Shown: one piece after another, positions 1 to 5,482 of the stretch
How positions within the stretch are numbered: position 1 is the first letter of the stretch
How the letters are laid out: each line of letters starts with the position of its first letter
Assembly: GCA_020629335.1 (NCBI GenBank)
Contig: JAHDDN010000222.1
Coordinates: 1-8,749 of the forward strand
Source of the DNA: Chitinophagales bacterium
Lineage (GTDB): Bacteria > Bacteroidota > Bacteroidia > Chitinophagales > UBA2359
Reading direction: 5' to 3'
DNA length: 8,749 nucleotides
The notes under the pieces: generated by a model
Seen by the model: only the letters and a program-made list of their open reading frames with translations
Told to the model about the DNA's origin: nothing
Database searches by the model: none
Translations under genes and position numbers: made by a program

Positions 1-68
1 GCCCACACCCAGTTGAAAAAACAACTCCAGTGAAGGAAAAATCAATTTTAGCACCTAAAAACAACTAG
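1..68 (+). CDS. 3' end of an upstream gene (partial, tentative)
   Basis: The frame whose first complete codon starts at base 3 is open to a TAG at 66-68 and reads as a Pro/Lys/Thr-rich tail, PHPVEKTTPVKEKSILAPKNN. Its composition suits a disordered C-terminus, but 21 residues are too few to identify a family. The frame that starts at 52 continues the same character to a TAA at 157-159, and the DNA there is an imperfect repeat of the end of this frame. The true stop may therefore be at 157-159 with a one-base slip near 57-72. The strong terminator at 202-239 fits the end of a rightward transcript. No function is proposed. Confidence 0.4.
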   Translation, partial: PHPVEKTTPVKEKSILAPKNN

Positions 69-156
69 TATAAATAATAAAAGACCAAGCAAAAAAACTA
101 TAACTGTAACACCTAAAAACGAACGTATAAGGGAAAAAAATAATAAAAGATTAAGT
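51..156 (+). repeat. Imperfect tandem direct repeat at the end of the upstream gene
   Basis: Two units begin with CACCTAAAAAC (at 52 and 110) and end with AATAATAAAAGA (at 73 and 139), followed by CCAAGC or TTAAGT. They differ by small insertions and deletions in the middle. In the frame that is open from 52 to 159, the unit ends translate as NNKRPS and NNKRLS, which suggests a duplicated protein tail. A shorter third echo, CACCTAACTTAATAAAAC, starts near 168. Confidence 0.5.
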
Positions 157-201
157 TAAGTCCGCAACACCTAACTTAATAAAACAACTAAAGTAAAAAT
201 T

Positions 202-239
202 GGCCAAGACTAAAATGAATAGTCTTGGCCTTTTTTTTT
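202..239 (+). terminator. Rho-independent terminator of the upstream gene
   Basis: A perfect 10-bp stem GGCCAAGACT (202-211) pairs with AGTCTTGGCC (221-230) around a 9-nt loop and is followed by nine T residues (231-239). This is a textbook intrinsic terminator for rightward transcription. It also argues against a TTG start at 200 for the aminotransferase, because that start would place the terminator inside the coding sequence. Confidence 0.92.
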
Positions 240-246
240 ACTTTTG
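239..246 (+). promoter_or_regulatory. Bacteroidota -7 promoter element for the aminotransferase
   Basis: TACTTTTG matches the Bacteroidota sigma-70 -7 consensus TAnnTTTG exactly and ends four bases before the ATG at 251. Transcription would start at or within a few bases of the start codon, giving a leaderless or nearly leaderless mRNA. No TTG -33 element is seen at the usual spacing of about 19-21 bases; the nearest TTG, at 225-227, is too close. The element directly follows the T-tract of the preceding terminator. Confidence 0.6.
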
Positions 247-250
247 CAGT

Positions 251-1450
251 ATGCCAAACGTATCAAAAAAAGGTTTGCGAATGCCTGCTTCTCCCATTCG
301 TAAGTTAGTGCCTTTTGCAGAAGCTGCAAAAGCAAAAGGAAAGCATATTTATCACCTTAATATCGGTCAGCCAGATATTGAAACGCCTCCTCAAGTTATG
401 GATGCGATAAGAAGCATTGATTGGGCAGTAGTGGCATATAGTCACTCGGCTGGATATGAGTCTTATAGACGCAAATTAACTGGCTATTATAAGAACTTAG
501 GCATACCATTGACCCATGAGGAGATGATTGTAACAGCAGGAGCTTCTGAGGCCCTTTTATTTGCGGTGATGAGTTGTTTGGATGCAGGGGATGAAATTAT
601 CATTCCAGAGCCATTTTATGCTAATTATAATGGCTTTTCGCAGGCGGCTGGTGTATCAGTAGTGCCAATTACTTCCTATATAGAGCAAGCCTTTGCTTTA
701 CCACCTATAGCCGATTTTGAGAAGTGCATCACGCCCAAAACAAAGGCCATCCTGATTTGTAATCCAAGTAATCCTACTGGCTATGTCTATTCCAGAGAAG
801 AACTAATGACTTTGAAAGAGATTGCATTAAAGCATGACCTTTTCTTATTTGTGGATGAAGTCTATCGGGAGTTTTGTTATGATGACAAAATCCATCATTC
901 TGTATTGAGTTTAGAAGGCTTAGAGCAGCATGCCATCGTATTTGACTCTATTTCTAAACGCTATAGCGCATGTGGTGCCAGAATAGGTACGCTGATCAGT
1001 AGAAATAAGGAAGTAATCAATACAGCCATGAAGTTTGCACAGGCACGTCTAAGTCCTCCATCATTTGGACAAGTAGGAGCGGAGGCAGCCTTGGATGTTG
1101 GTATAGATTATTTTAATGCAGTGAAAAAGGAATACCTTGGCAGAAGAAATATTTTAGTAGAAAAACTCAATCAAATAGAGGGCGTAATTTGTCCAAAACC
1201 TACAGGAGCCTTTTATGCATTTGCCCAATTACCTATTGATGATTCAGAGAAATTCTGTCAATGGTTGTTGGAAGACTTTGAATATGAAGGAGCCAGTGTG
1301 ATGTTAGCACCAGGGTCTGGTTTTTATTCCAGTGAGGGCTTAGGGAAGAATCAGGTAAGAATTGCTTATGTGCTTAATCAGGATGATTTGGTTAAGGCGG
1401 TGAAATGTTTGGAGGAGGCTTTGAAGGTATATGGTGGTTTAGGGGTATAG
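251..1450 (+). CDS. PLP-dependent class I/II aminotransferase (aspartate aminotransferase fold)
   Basis: This is a 399-residue fold-type I aminotransferase, a cytosolic enzyme that moves an amino group between an amino acid and a 2-oxoacid. Numbering is from the ATG at 251. The family signatures are NPSNPTG (171-177, with N174 contacting the cofactor ring), DEVY (202-205, D202 binding the pyridine nitrogen and Y205 the cofactor oxygen), SISKRYSACGARIG (233-246, K236 forming the Schiff base) and R370 in QVRIAY, expected to bind the substrate carboxylate. Length is normal. The ATG at 251 is chosen because the in-frame TTG at 200 would include an intrinsic terminator, and a -7 promoter element lies at 239-246. 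An ATG at 281 (MPASPIRKL) is a weaker alternative. The gene stands alone and converges on the vWA gene. Substrate cannot be assigned; aspartate, aromatic or branched-chain amino acids are all possible. Confidence 0.93.
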   Translation: MPNVSKKGLRMPASPIRKLVPFAEAAKAKGKHIYHLNIGQPDIETPPQVMDAIRSIDWAVVAYSHSAGYESYRRKLTGYYKNLGIPLTHEEMIVTAGASEALLFAVMSCLDAGDEIIIPEPFYANYNGFSQAAGVSVVPITSYIEQAFALPPIADFEKCITPKTKAILICNPSNPTGYVYSREELMTLKEIALKHDLFLFVDEVYREFCYDDKIHHSVLSLEGLEQHAIVFDSISKRYSACGARIGTLISRNKEVINTAMKFAQARLSPPSFGQVGAEAALDVGIDYFNAVKKEYLGRRNILVEKLNQIEGVICPKPTGAFYAFAQLPIDDSEKFCQWLLEDFEYEGASVMLAPGSGFYSSEGLGKNQVRIAYVLNQDDLVKAVKCLEEALKVYGGLGV

Positions 1451-1468
1451 AGAGACTCGAATACTTGG

Positions 1469-1486
1469 AGACGCGAATACGCGTCT
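1469..1486. repeat. Small GACGCG inverted repeat
   Basis: AGACGCG (1469-1475) and CGCGTCT (1480-1486) form a perfect 7-bp stem with a 4-nt loop, AATA. Just to the left, 1454-1465 reads AGACTCGAATAC, a near copy of AGACGCGAATAC at 1469-1480, so the left arm looks partly duplicated. There is no T-tract, so it is more likely a small dispersed intergenic repeat than a terminator. Confidence 0.55.
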
Positions 1487-1510
1487 GTACGAAATAGAAT
1501 AAATTATAAT

Positions 1511-1540
1511 GTAGGGGCGATCCTTGTGATCGCCCTTCTT
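1511..1540. repeat. GTAGGGGCGATC-type inverted repeat, possible terminator
   Basis: GGGCGATC (1515-1522) pairs perfectly with GATCGCCC (1528-1535) around a 5-nt loop, with an extra G-T wobble at 1514/1536, and is followed by TTCTT. It lies between two convergent genes and could weakly terminate the aminotransferase transcript. The same GTAGGGGCG opening recurs at 5290-5299, so it probably belongs to a dispersed repeat family reused as a terminator. Confidence 0.6.
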
Positions 1541-1555
1541 GGGAGATTGGGATTA

Positions 1556-2830
1556 TTAGAACCCAATATAGAAGCCATTATTCTCTCTTGCGAGTTTCTT
1601 CATAAACTTCACTTTAGCTGATTGGCTCATTTTATCACGGAATTCGGCCCCAACACCAATGGTATTGATGACTCGTTTCCCGGCATTTTGCTTTCCGATA
1701 TAGCTTACTACATCTAACCAAGACTCATCCGCGCACTTTTCGCTTGGAGGAAGGGTTGGCAAACCATCAGACATCAGCATCACAGTACCTGCACTCTTAT
1801 AAGCAGGATCATTTAAAATGTGTTCCATGACCTGTCGAGTAGGAGTACAGCCAAAGGCCCTTAACTTGTTGATATAACGATAAATTTGATATTTTACCTC
1901 AGGTGTTACTTTCTTGAGCTGACCGAAGAAAGCTTCATACTGTACATCTTGGCTAATTGGATAGATTACGATGTCTAAAGAGTACTCTTCAGTCATAGTG
2001 GCCACGAGCATTTTCAAGCCAGCCTTGATCTCATCCAGCTTTTGTGGCTCAGGAGAATCATCCATACTACCCGAAATATCCACGGCAAATACTACCTTTT
2101 TATCAATCTCGATACCCACACGATCCACTTGAGCACCACTTTTAGCCAATTGGTTTTTCAAGCTTTCATTTTCATTTTTGAGCTCTTCCACTTTCGCTTG
2201 TATGGCACTTACATCAACAGTAGGGACTTGGTCTTGTGTCGTTTTTAGCTGAGATTCTAGCTCGGTTTTACGCTTTTCTAAGGTCTTTTTACGCTCTTCA
2301 CAATCTGCTAACTGCTTACGAATCACTTTCGTGTCCTTATTTTGCTCCTCTAAGGTTTTGATTTGTTTTTTGAGTTCGGCTGTTTCTTTCTTCAGTTCTG
2401 TCCGTTTTTGGTCGCACTTGCCTAATTCTGTTTGTACCTTTTTGATCTCTTGTTCTAAAGAGGCGATCACTGTTTGTACTTTTTGCATTTGCTGCTCTAA
2501 TTCCTTCTTTTCATTGGCAAAAACCTCAAACTTCTTATTGAAGTCTTCTGATATTTTATCAAATTCGGCTTGTGGAACCGTTGATTTAAGTCGAGCCAGT
2601 ACCTTTTCCATTTCATCTTGAGGAACTGATTGATCCAACTTCTGCATCATACTTTGGATCGATTGTACATCCACCTTCAATGACTTGATGGCCTCCAATT
2701 CCTGAAGTTGTTGCTCTATTTTAGCATCCATCTTTGGGATGACTATAAATAGGATCAATACTGCTCCCAAAGCTCCCGATAAAAGATCGAGAAAGGATAC
2801 ATTAAAAACGTTAATTTCTTTCCTTGCCAT
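1556..2830 (-). CDS. Membrane-anchored coiled-coil protein with C-terminal vWA domain
   Basis: A 424-residue protein with three parts. Residues 6-34 form one hydrophobic helix starting INVFNVSFLDLLSGALGAVL, with an Asp at 15 near its cytoplasmic end. This resembles the ion-channel helix of ExbD/TolR/MotB proteins, although no ExbD or OmpA-like domain follows. Residues about 35-235 are rich in Lys, Glu and Gln with long coiled-coil heptads, including two short VPQ-starting segments (69 and 85). Residues about 245-424 are a von Willebrand A domain with an apparently intact MIDAS metal site: DISGS (251-255), Thr in FGCTPT (329 or 331) and SDG (354-356). The coiled coil and vWA domain should be periplasmic, with no cleavable signal peptide. 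It is divergent from a PP2C phosphatase gene. No clear Shine-Dalgarno is seen, which is usual in this phylum. Its precise role is unknown; a structural or signalling partner of the phosphatase is inference. Confidence 0.85.
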   Translation of the reverse strand: MARKEINVFNVSFLDLLSGALGAVLILFIVIPKMDAKIEQQLQELEAIKSLKVDVQSIQSMMQKLDQSVPQDEMEKVLARLKSTVPQAEFDKISEDFNKKFEVFANEKKELEQQMQKVQTVIASLEQEIKKVQTELGKCDQKRTELKKETAELKKQIKTLEEQNKDTKVIRKQLADCEERKKTLEKRKTELESQLKTTQDQVPTVDVSAIQAKVEELKNENESLKNQLAKSGAQVDRVGIEIDKKVVFAVDISGSMDDSPEPQKLDEIKAGLKMLVATMTEEYSLDIVIYPISQDVQYEAFFGQLKKVTPEVKYQIYRYINKLRAFGCTPTRQVMEHILNDPAYKSAGTVMLMSDGLPTLPPSEKCADESWLDVVSYIGKQNAGKRVINTIGVGAEFRDKMSQSAKVKFMKKLARENNGFYIGF

Positions 2831-2863
2831 TGAAGTGGTTCATTAGTTGATGAAGCTTAATTA

Positions 2864-3025
2864 TATAGTCCACCACATCGAAATTTGTGAGTTTTGATGG
2901 GCTATTTTTCCGCCTCGCTGCGTTGAAAAGCCTCACCAACGCGATGCGTTGCCTTCGTTTTTCGCCTTGCGAGTCAAAAAAATAGCTTCATCAACTTTTC
3001 ACAAATCCTGACGTGGAGGACTATA
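2864..3025. repeat. Long imperfect inverted repeat (hairpin element, about 160 bp)
   Basis: The outer arms match as TATAGTCC (2864-2871) and GGACTATA (3018-3025). The complement continues inwards for about 57 bases per arm, with scattered mismatches and small gaps. Examples are GCTATTTTT (2901-2909) against AAAAATAGC (2977-2985), and CTCGC (2914-2918) against GCGAG (2969-2973). The centre holds a tight hairpin, CAACGC-GAT-GCGTTG (2937-2951). The mismatches leave pairing possible, as in a folded RNA or single-stranded DNA element. It starts 34 bases upstream of the vWA start and could be part of that gene's 5' leader. Confidence 0.8.
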
Positions 3026-3044
3026 AAAGCGCTTTTCTCGCGCT

Positions 3045-3052
3045 CAAACATA
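3045..3052 (-). promoter_or_regulatory. Candidate -7 element for the vWA gene
   Basis: On the minus strand these bases read TATGTTTG, matching TAnnTTTG. The nearest minus-strand TTTG upstream (bases 3070-3067) leaves only 14 bases of spacing, shorter than the usual 19-21, so support is weak. If it is used, the vWA mRNA would have a leader of about 200 bases containing the whole 2864-3025 hairpin. Confidence 0.3.
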
Positions 3053-3215
3053 CAATATTTTAAAGGCAAACTGAAATACTTAACCCAAAAAAACCGTAAA
3101 GGTAGTTATGCTAACTTCTTTGGCTTGAGTTTCTTATACAATTCACCCTCAAAAAGTGGTAAAAAATACCAAATGATAGACATTTTCTAATCAATTAGGA
3201 AACTTAAAACGAGTT

Positions 3216-3274
3216 CAGTATATTGTGAGGCGTATGACATAGTTAAAACTTAATTTAACTCAGCATATTGTCAT
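3216..3274 (+). promoter_or_regulatory. Direct repeat and nested hairpin upstream of PP2C gene
   Basis: CAGTATATTGT (3216-3226) and CAGCATATTGT (3261-3271) differ at one base and start exactly 45 bases apart. Between them AGTTAAA (3241-3247) pairs with TTTAACT (3254-3260). Outside that stem ATGACA (3234-3239) pairs with TGTCAT (3269-3274), giving a nested hairpin ending 16 bases before the ATG. It could be a paired operator or a leader structure that controls access to the ribosome binding site; the sequence alone does not decide. Confidence 0.45.
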
Positions 3275-3290
3275 TGGCTAAGGTAGCGAT

Positions 3291-4538
3291 ATGAAAATTA
3301 CTATTACAACTCCAGTCTCACTCTACGAAATCGGTAAAAGGGGGAATAATGAAGATTCCATGTTTCCTCTTATGGGGAAAGCTACAGCTAGTGATCGACT
3401 ATTTTTGGTCTGTGATGGGGTCGGAGGTGCGAATAAAGGAGAAGTTGCCTCGCAAATGCTTTGTCAATTAATACCAGCTTATTTTGACGAAAGAGGGGAT
3501 AAAGAACCCGATCAAGCATTCATGGACGAAATGCTCAAAGATATAGAAGAACTCTTTGAGGCGCATAATTCCAGCCATCCAGAGTGTAAGGGAATGGCTT
3601 CTACTCTAACCCTGCTTTATTTTTGTGAGCAAGGTGCATTCGTAGCCTGGTGTGGGGATAGCCGAGTTTATCAGTTCAGACAAGGCAAGCTCCAGTATGT
3701 AACCGATGATCATTCCCTGGTTGCCCAATTGGTTAGCCGTGGAGAAATTACAGAAGAAGAAGCCGAAAGCCATCCACAAAAAAACGTCATTTTAAGAGCC
3801 ATTTCGGGTACTGAAAATCCTACTAAAATAGAATGTCATTGGATCACAGATATCCAAGAAGGAGATCGTTTCCTCTCTTGTACCGATGGTGTATTAGAAA
3901 GCTTTAATAGCCGTGAGTTGACCAAATTAACTGTTCCCGGTATTATGACTATCGAGGATATGAGAGATGCTATCCTAATGCGTTGTGCGGAGAAGTCCAG
4001 AGACAATCACGCGATGCATCTAATGGAAATTGAAAAAGTAGAAGGGTCTGCGAAAGCAAGGACGGTACATGAACAAGCTAAAGCAGCCGCATCAGTCAAC
4101 AAAACGGAAATTTCAGATACAGAAAAACTGGATAATACCCATGAAGCTTCCGCTACTAAAAATATTGAAACTCAATCAGAAAAGAAAAGTGCTCTTCCCG
4201 TTTTATTATTAGTAGGAGCCGCTCTAATTTTAGCCAGTATTTTAGGTTTTATTAAATTCAAAGACTATCAAAATAATCAAGCTTATCAAACTTTAATAGA
4301 CGCAGGCGACGATTTGCTCAAAAATCAAAATTATGATGCCGCTTTAGTTAAGTTTGAATCCGCAAGAGATCTGAAAGAAGAAGATCGTTATGCCAAGGAA
4401 AAAATTGGCGATATTAGAGCCTATATGGCAGAAGAAATCAATAGAAAAGCTATAGAAGATAGTATTAGAAATCTGGACACCATTACCACTAATCTTGCAG
4501 ATACTCTCACAACAGATACCCTCCAATTGGAAGAATAG
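3291..4538 (+). CDS. Membrane-anchored PP2C-type serine/threonine phosphatase with TPR-like tail
   Basis: A 415-residue protein. Residues 1-245 are a PP2C (PPM) catalytic domain, which removes phosphate from Ser/Thr using two metal ions. Visible motifs are RGNNED (17-22), DGVGG (42-46), GMAST (101-105), GDSR (122-125), TDG (198-200) and SRDN (236-239), so the metal-binding acidic residues look complete. A low-complexity linker (about 250-298) leads to one membrane helix (about 301-322). The last 93 residues contain a TPR-like pair of helices around AYQTLIDAGDDLLKNQNYDAALVKFESA (described by position 331-358). The catalytic domain should be cytoplasmic and the tail periplasmic. AAGG at 3280-3283 is a usable ribosome binding site 7 bases before the ATG. 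It is divergent from the vWA gene. No protein kinase is in the window, so its substrates are unknown. Confidence 0.92.
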   Translation: MKITITTPVSLYEIGKRGNNEDSMFPLMGKATASDRLFLVCDGVGGANKGEVASQMLCQLIPAYFDERGDKEPDQAFMDEMLKDIEELFEAHNSSHPECKGMASTLTLLYFCEQGAFVAWCGDSRVYQFRQGKLQYVTDDHSLVAQLVSRGEITEEEAESHPQKNVILRAISGTENPTKIECHWITDIQEGDRFLSCTDGVLESFNSRELTKLTVPGIMTIEDMRDAILMRCAEKSRDNHAMHLMEIEKVEGSAKARTVHEQAKAAASVNKTEISDTEKLDNTHEASATKNIETQSEKKSALPVLLLVGAALILASILGFIKFKDYQNNQAYQTLIDAGDDLLKNQNYDAALVKFESARDLKEEDRYAKEKIGDIRAYMAEEINRKAIEDSIRNLDTITTNLADTLTTDTLQLEE

Positions 4539-4589
4539 TTGATTAGTTTAGTAGTATATTCGTTGATTAGTTATTCCGTTCATACTACT
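4538..4589. repeat. Short direct and inverted repeats after the PP2C stop
   Basis: GTTGATTAGTT occurs twice, at 4538-4548 and 4562-4572. AGTAGTAT (4550-4557) is complementary to ATACTACT (4582-4589), allowing an 8-bp AT-rich stem with a 24-nt loop. The structure is weak and has no T-tract; it may be debris of a repeat insertion. Confidence 0.4.
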
Positions 4590-4621
4590 CCATTCTAAAA
4601 AATCCTTACCTATATAAACAC

Positions 4622-4656
4622 AAAATCGCATGACAATCCAATTGTCATGCGATTTT
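4622..4656. terminator. Bidirectional rho-independent terminator
   Basis: A perfect 16-bp stem runs from AAAATCGCATGACAAT (4622-4637) to ATTGTCATGCGATTTT (4641-4656) with a 3-nt loop CCA. The A-run on one side and T-run on the other make it work in both directions. It sits between the PP2C gene (+) and the peptide gene (-), which converge on it. Confidence 0.93.
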
Positions 4657-4688
4657 ATATTAATTAAACTTAATTTATAGTCTTAAGA

Positions 4689-4913
4689 TTAGTCCATGAT
4701 CCATTTAGTGACACCATCTCTTCCTCTTCGAGCGTAAGCATCAAATACTCCTGTAGTATCATCAGATGAAAATACAGGTGGTCTTGAAGCATTTGCAGCA
4801 GCTCTTCTTGCTCTTCTAAGTGCATATCGTTCAGCTCTTGATAATCCTCCTTTAATTTGGTTAGAAGATTCTGTATTCATTTTAAAAGCTGTAAAATTAT
4901 TTAAGTTATTCAT
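4689..4913 (-). CDS. Double-glycine leader peptide precursor (putative secreted peptide)
   Basis: A 74-residue product beginning MNNLNNFTAFKMNTESSNQI followed by KGG at 21-23. The N-terminus has the shape of Bacteroidota double-glycine leaders: Asn/Leu-rich start, a central Phe/Lys segment, a polar Ser/Asn stretch, then hydrophobic-Lys-Gly-Gly. Such leaders are normally cut after GG by a C39 peptidase-containing ABC transporter. The predicted mature part (24-74, 51 residues) is Arg/Ala-rich at first (ERYALRRARRAAANASR, 28-44) and then mixed with acidic residues, ending KWIMD. It has no Cys, so lanthionine or disulfide bridges are excluded. No transporter or modifying enzyme lies nearby. The gene is alone, convergent with PP2C and closed by the shared terminator. 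It could be a bacteriocin-like or signalling peptide; the function is unknown. The ATG is preceded by A-rich sequence without a clear Shine-Dalgarno. Confidence 0.7.
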   Translation of the reverse strand: MNNLNNFTAFKMNTESSNQIKGGLSRAERYALRRARRAAANASRPPVFSSDDTTGVFDAYARRGRDGVTKWIMD

Positions 4914-5146
4914 TTCGGTAATTTTTAGGTCAATTTAAAAATAAGGTTTTTAATTAATGTGCATGTTAAATGCATATGTTTAGATATTGTATACGCCACT
5001 ATAGAGATTAAGTTACTAGAGTTTATTATTATTTTTTGAAAAATAACTTAGCAAAGTACGCCCGACCACTTATAGTAATAGAGGGCAAAAAAATAGTGTT
5101 TTTGGTTTGGTATAAACTCCTTTTTTGCGTGAGGGATGGCAGTGGT

Positions 5147-5246
5147 ATGTGGCGTTGAGAGGAAGCTTACGGAACTTAGCTGGACGTAGGCTGGCCTGAA
5201 AGGCAGACAAGTACAGCTTAGTGCAGTAGCTTCCGAACAGCCACAT
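5147..5246. repeat. 100-base folded element built of successive stems
   Basis: Complementary blocks nest in order. ATGTGGC (5147-5153) pairs with GCCACAT (5240-5246), GGAAGCT (5161-5167) with AGCTTCC (5228-5234), ACTTAGCTG (5174-5182) with CAGCTTAGT (5214-5222, one mismatch), and CTGGCCT (5191-5197) with AGGCAG (5201-5206, one bulged G) around the loop GAA. Together they make one long hairpin with small internal loops. The minus strand of 5201-5259 is about 80% identical to 8678-8736, so the element is repeated. Confidence 0.8.
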
Positions 5247-5263
5247 AAGAACGTACAGCCCGA

Positions 5264-5339
5264 CCCTTCCTGATTTTTTTCATGCGCATGTAGGGGCGGA
5301 TCTATGTGTCCGCCCTCGCATGAAAAAAATCAGGAAGGG
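5264..5339. repeat. 23-bp perfect inverted repeat enclosing a second hairpin
   Basis: The arms at 5264-5286 (starting CCCTTCCTGA, then seven T, then CATGCG) and 5317-5339 are exactly complementary over 23 bp. The 30-base interval between them holds its own hairpin, GGGCGGA (5294-5300) with TCCGCCC (5309-5315). On either strand the outer stem contains a run of seven T or A. It directly follows the 5147-5246 element, and both may be parts of one composite unit ending near GGGCACGCCC (5338-5347). Confidence 0.9.
5290..5316. repeat. GTAGGGGCGGATC-type inverted repeat, second copy
   Basis: GTAGGGGCGGATC (5290-5302) resembles GTAGGGGCGATCC (1511-1523). Both are followed by a short loop and the complementary C-rich arm (TCCGCCCT here, GATCGCCCT there). 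This copy lies in the middle of a perfect palindrome, as expected if one repeat inserted into the tip of another. Confidence 0.65.
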
Positions 5340-5454
5340 GCACGCCCAAATATTGAAAATAAATTAGAAAATGCATTTTGTTAGGATTTTAAGTGCTTGA
5401 TAAACAGTGTGTTAGCATAAATTTTGAAAATAAACTCAAAAAATAAATGAAATT

Positions 5455-5482
5455 TGTCCCCCCTTCTTTATTTTGTATCGTC
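5455..5482 (+). promoter_or_regulatory. Candidate ECF-type promoter of the DGPF/sigma operon
   Basis: TGTCCC (5455-5460) and CGTC (5479-5482) are separated by 18 bases, close to the spacing of ECF-sigma promoters, which often use a -10 CGTC. A start near 5489 would leave a leader of about 54 bases. Self-regulation by the sigma factor encoded downstream is known for many ECF groups but is inferred here. A near-match to the housekeeping -7, TATTTTG (5469-5475), overlaps it and is an alternative. Confidence 0.35.

Larger units (their letters stand above)
2831..3290. other. Non-coding region between divergent vWA and PP2C genes
   Basis: No convincing coding frame is visible in these 460 bases. 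The left third is an imperfect palindrome (2864-3025), followed by a perfect 12-bp palindrome AAAAGCGCTTTT (3025-3036). The middle (about 3053-3215) is plain AT-rich sequence in which I see no structure. The right end (3216-3290) has a direct repeat, a nested hairpin and the phosphatase ribosome binding site. Promoters for both genes should lie here. Confidence 0.7.

Noticed and set aside
150..180. Hairpin ATTAAGTTA / TAACTTAAT as a terminator
   Set aside because: The 9-bp stem is nearly all A-T with a 13-nt loop and no T-tract; the much stronger terminator is 22 bases downstream.
200..250. TTG at 200 as an earlier start for the aminotransferase, adding 17 residues
   Set aside because: The added stretch overlaps a perfect terminator hairpin with nine T residues and the -7 promoter element; the residues it would encode are just the hairpin and T-tract.
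2331..2621. A 96-codon open frame on the plus strand inside the vWA gene
   Set aside because: It is the complement of Lys/Glu-rich coiled-coil codons, which produces Ser/Phe/Leu/Cys-rich antisense frames; no start signal or family match.
1556..4538. A complete TerY-like phosphorylation triad or phage-defence system
   Set aside because: No kinase, ExbB/MotA-like channel, nuclease or helicase is present; only a vWA protein and a phosphatase can be supported.
5136..5189. A short ATG-started frame of 17 codons in the non-coding region
   Set aside because: It lies across the stems of the folded repeat, has no ribosome binding site and no recognisable product.
5147..5246. Integron attC recombination site
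   Set aside because: The element folds as nested imperfect stems, but I cannot find matching RYYYAAC and GTTRRRY core sites at the ends (GTTGAGA at 5154 fails the last base), and no integrase or cassette array is visible.
5120..5347. CRISPR array or tRNA cluster
   Set aside because: There are no regularly spaced identical direct repeats, and no cloverleaf with a TTCGAAT-like T arm was recognised.
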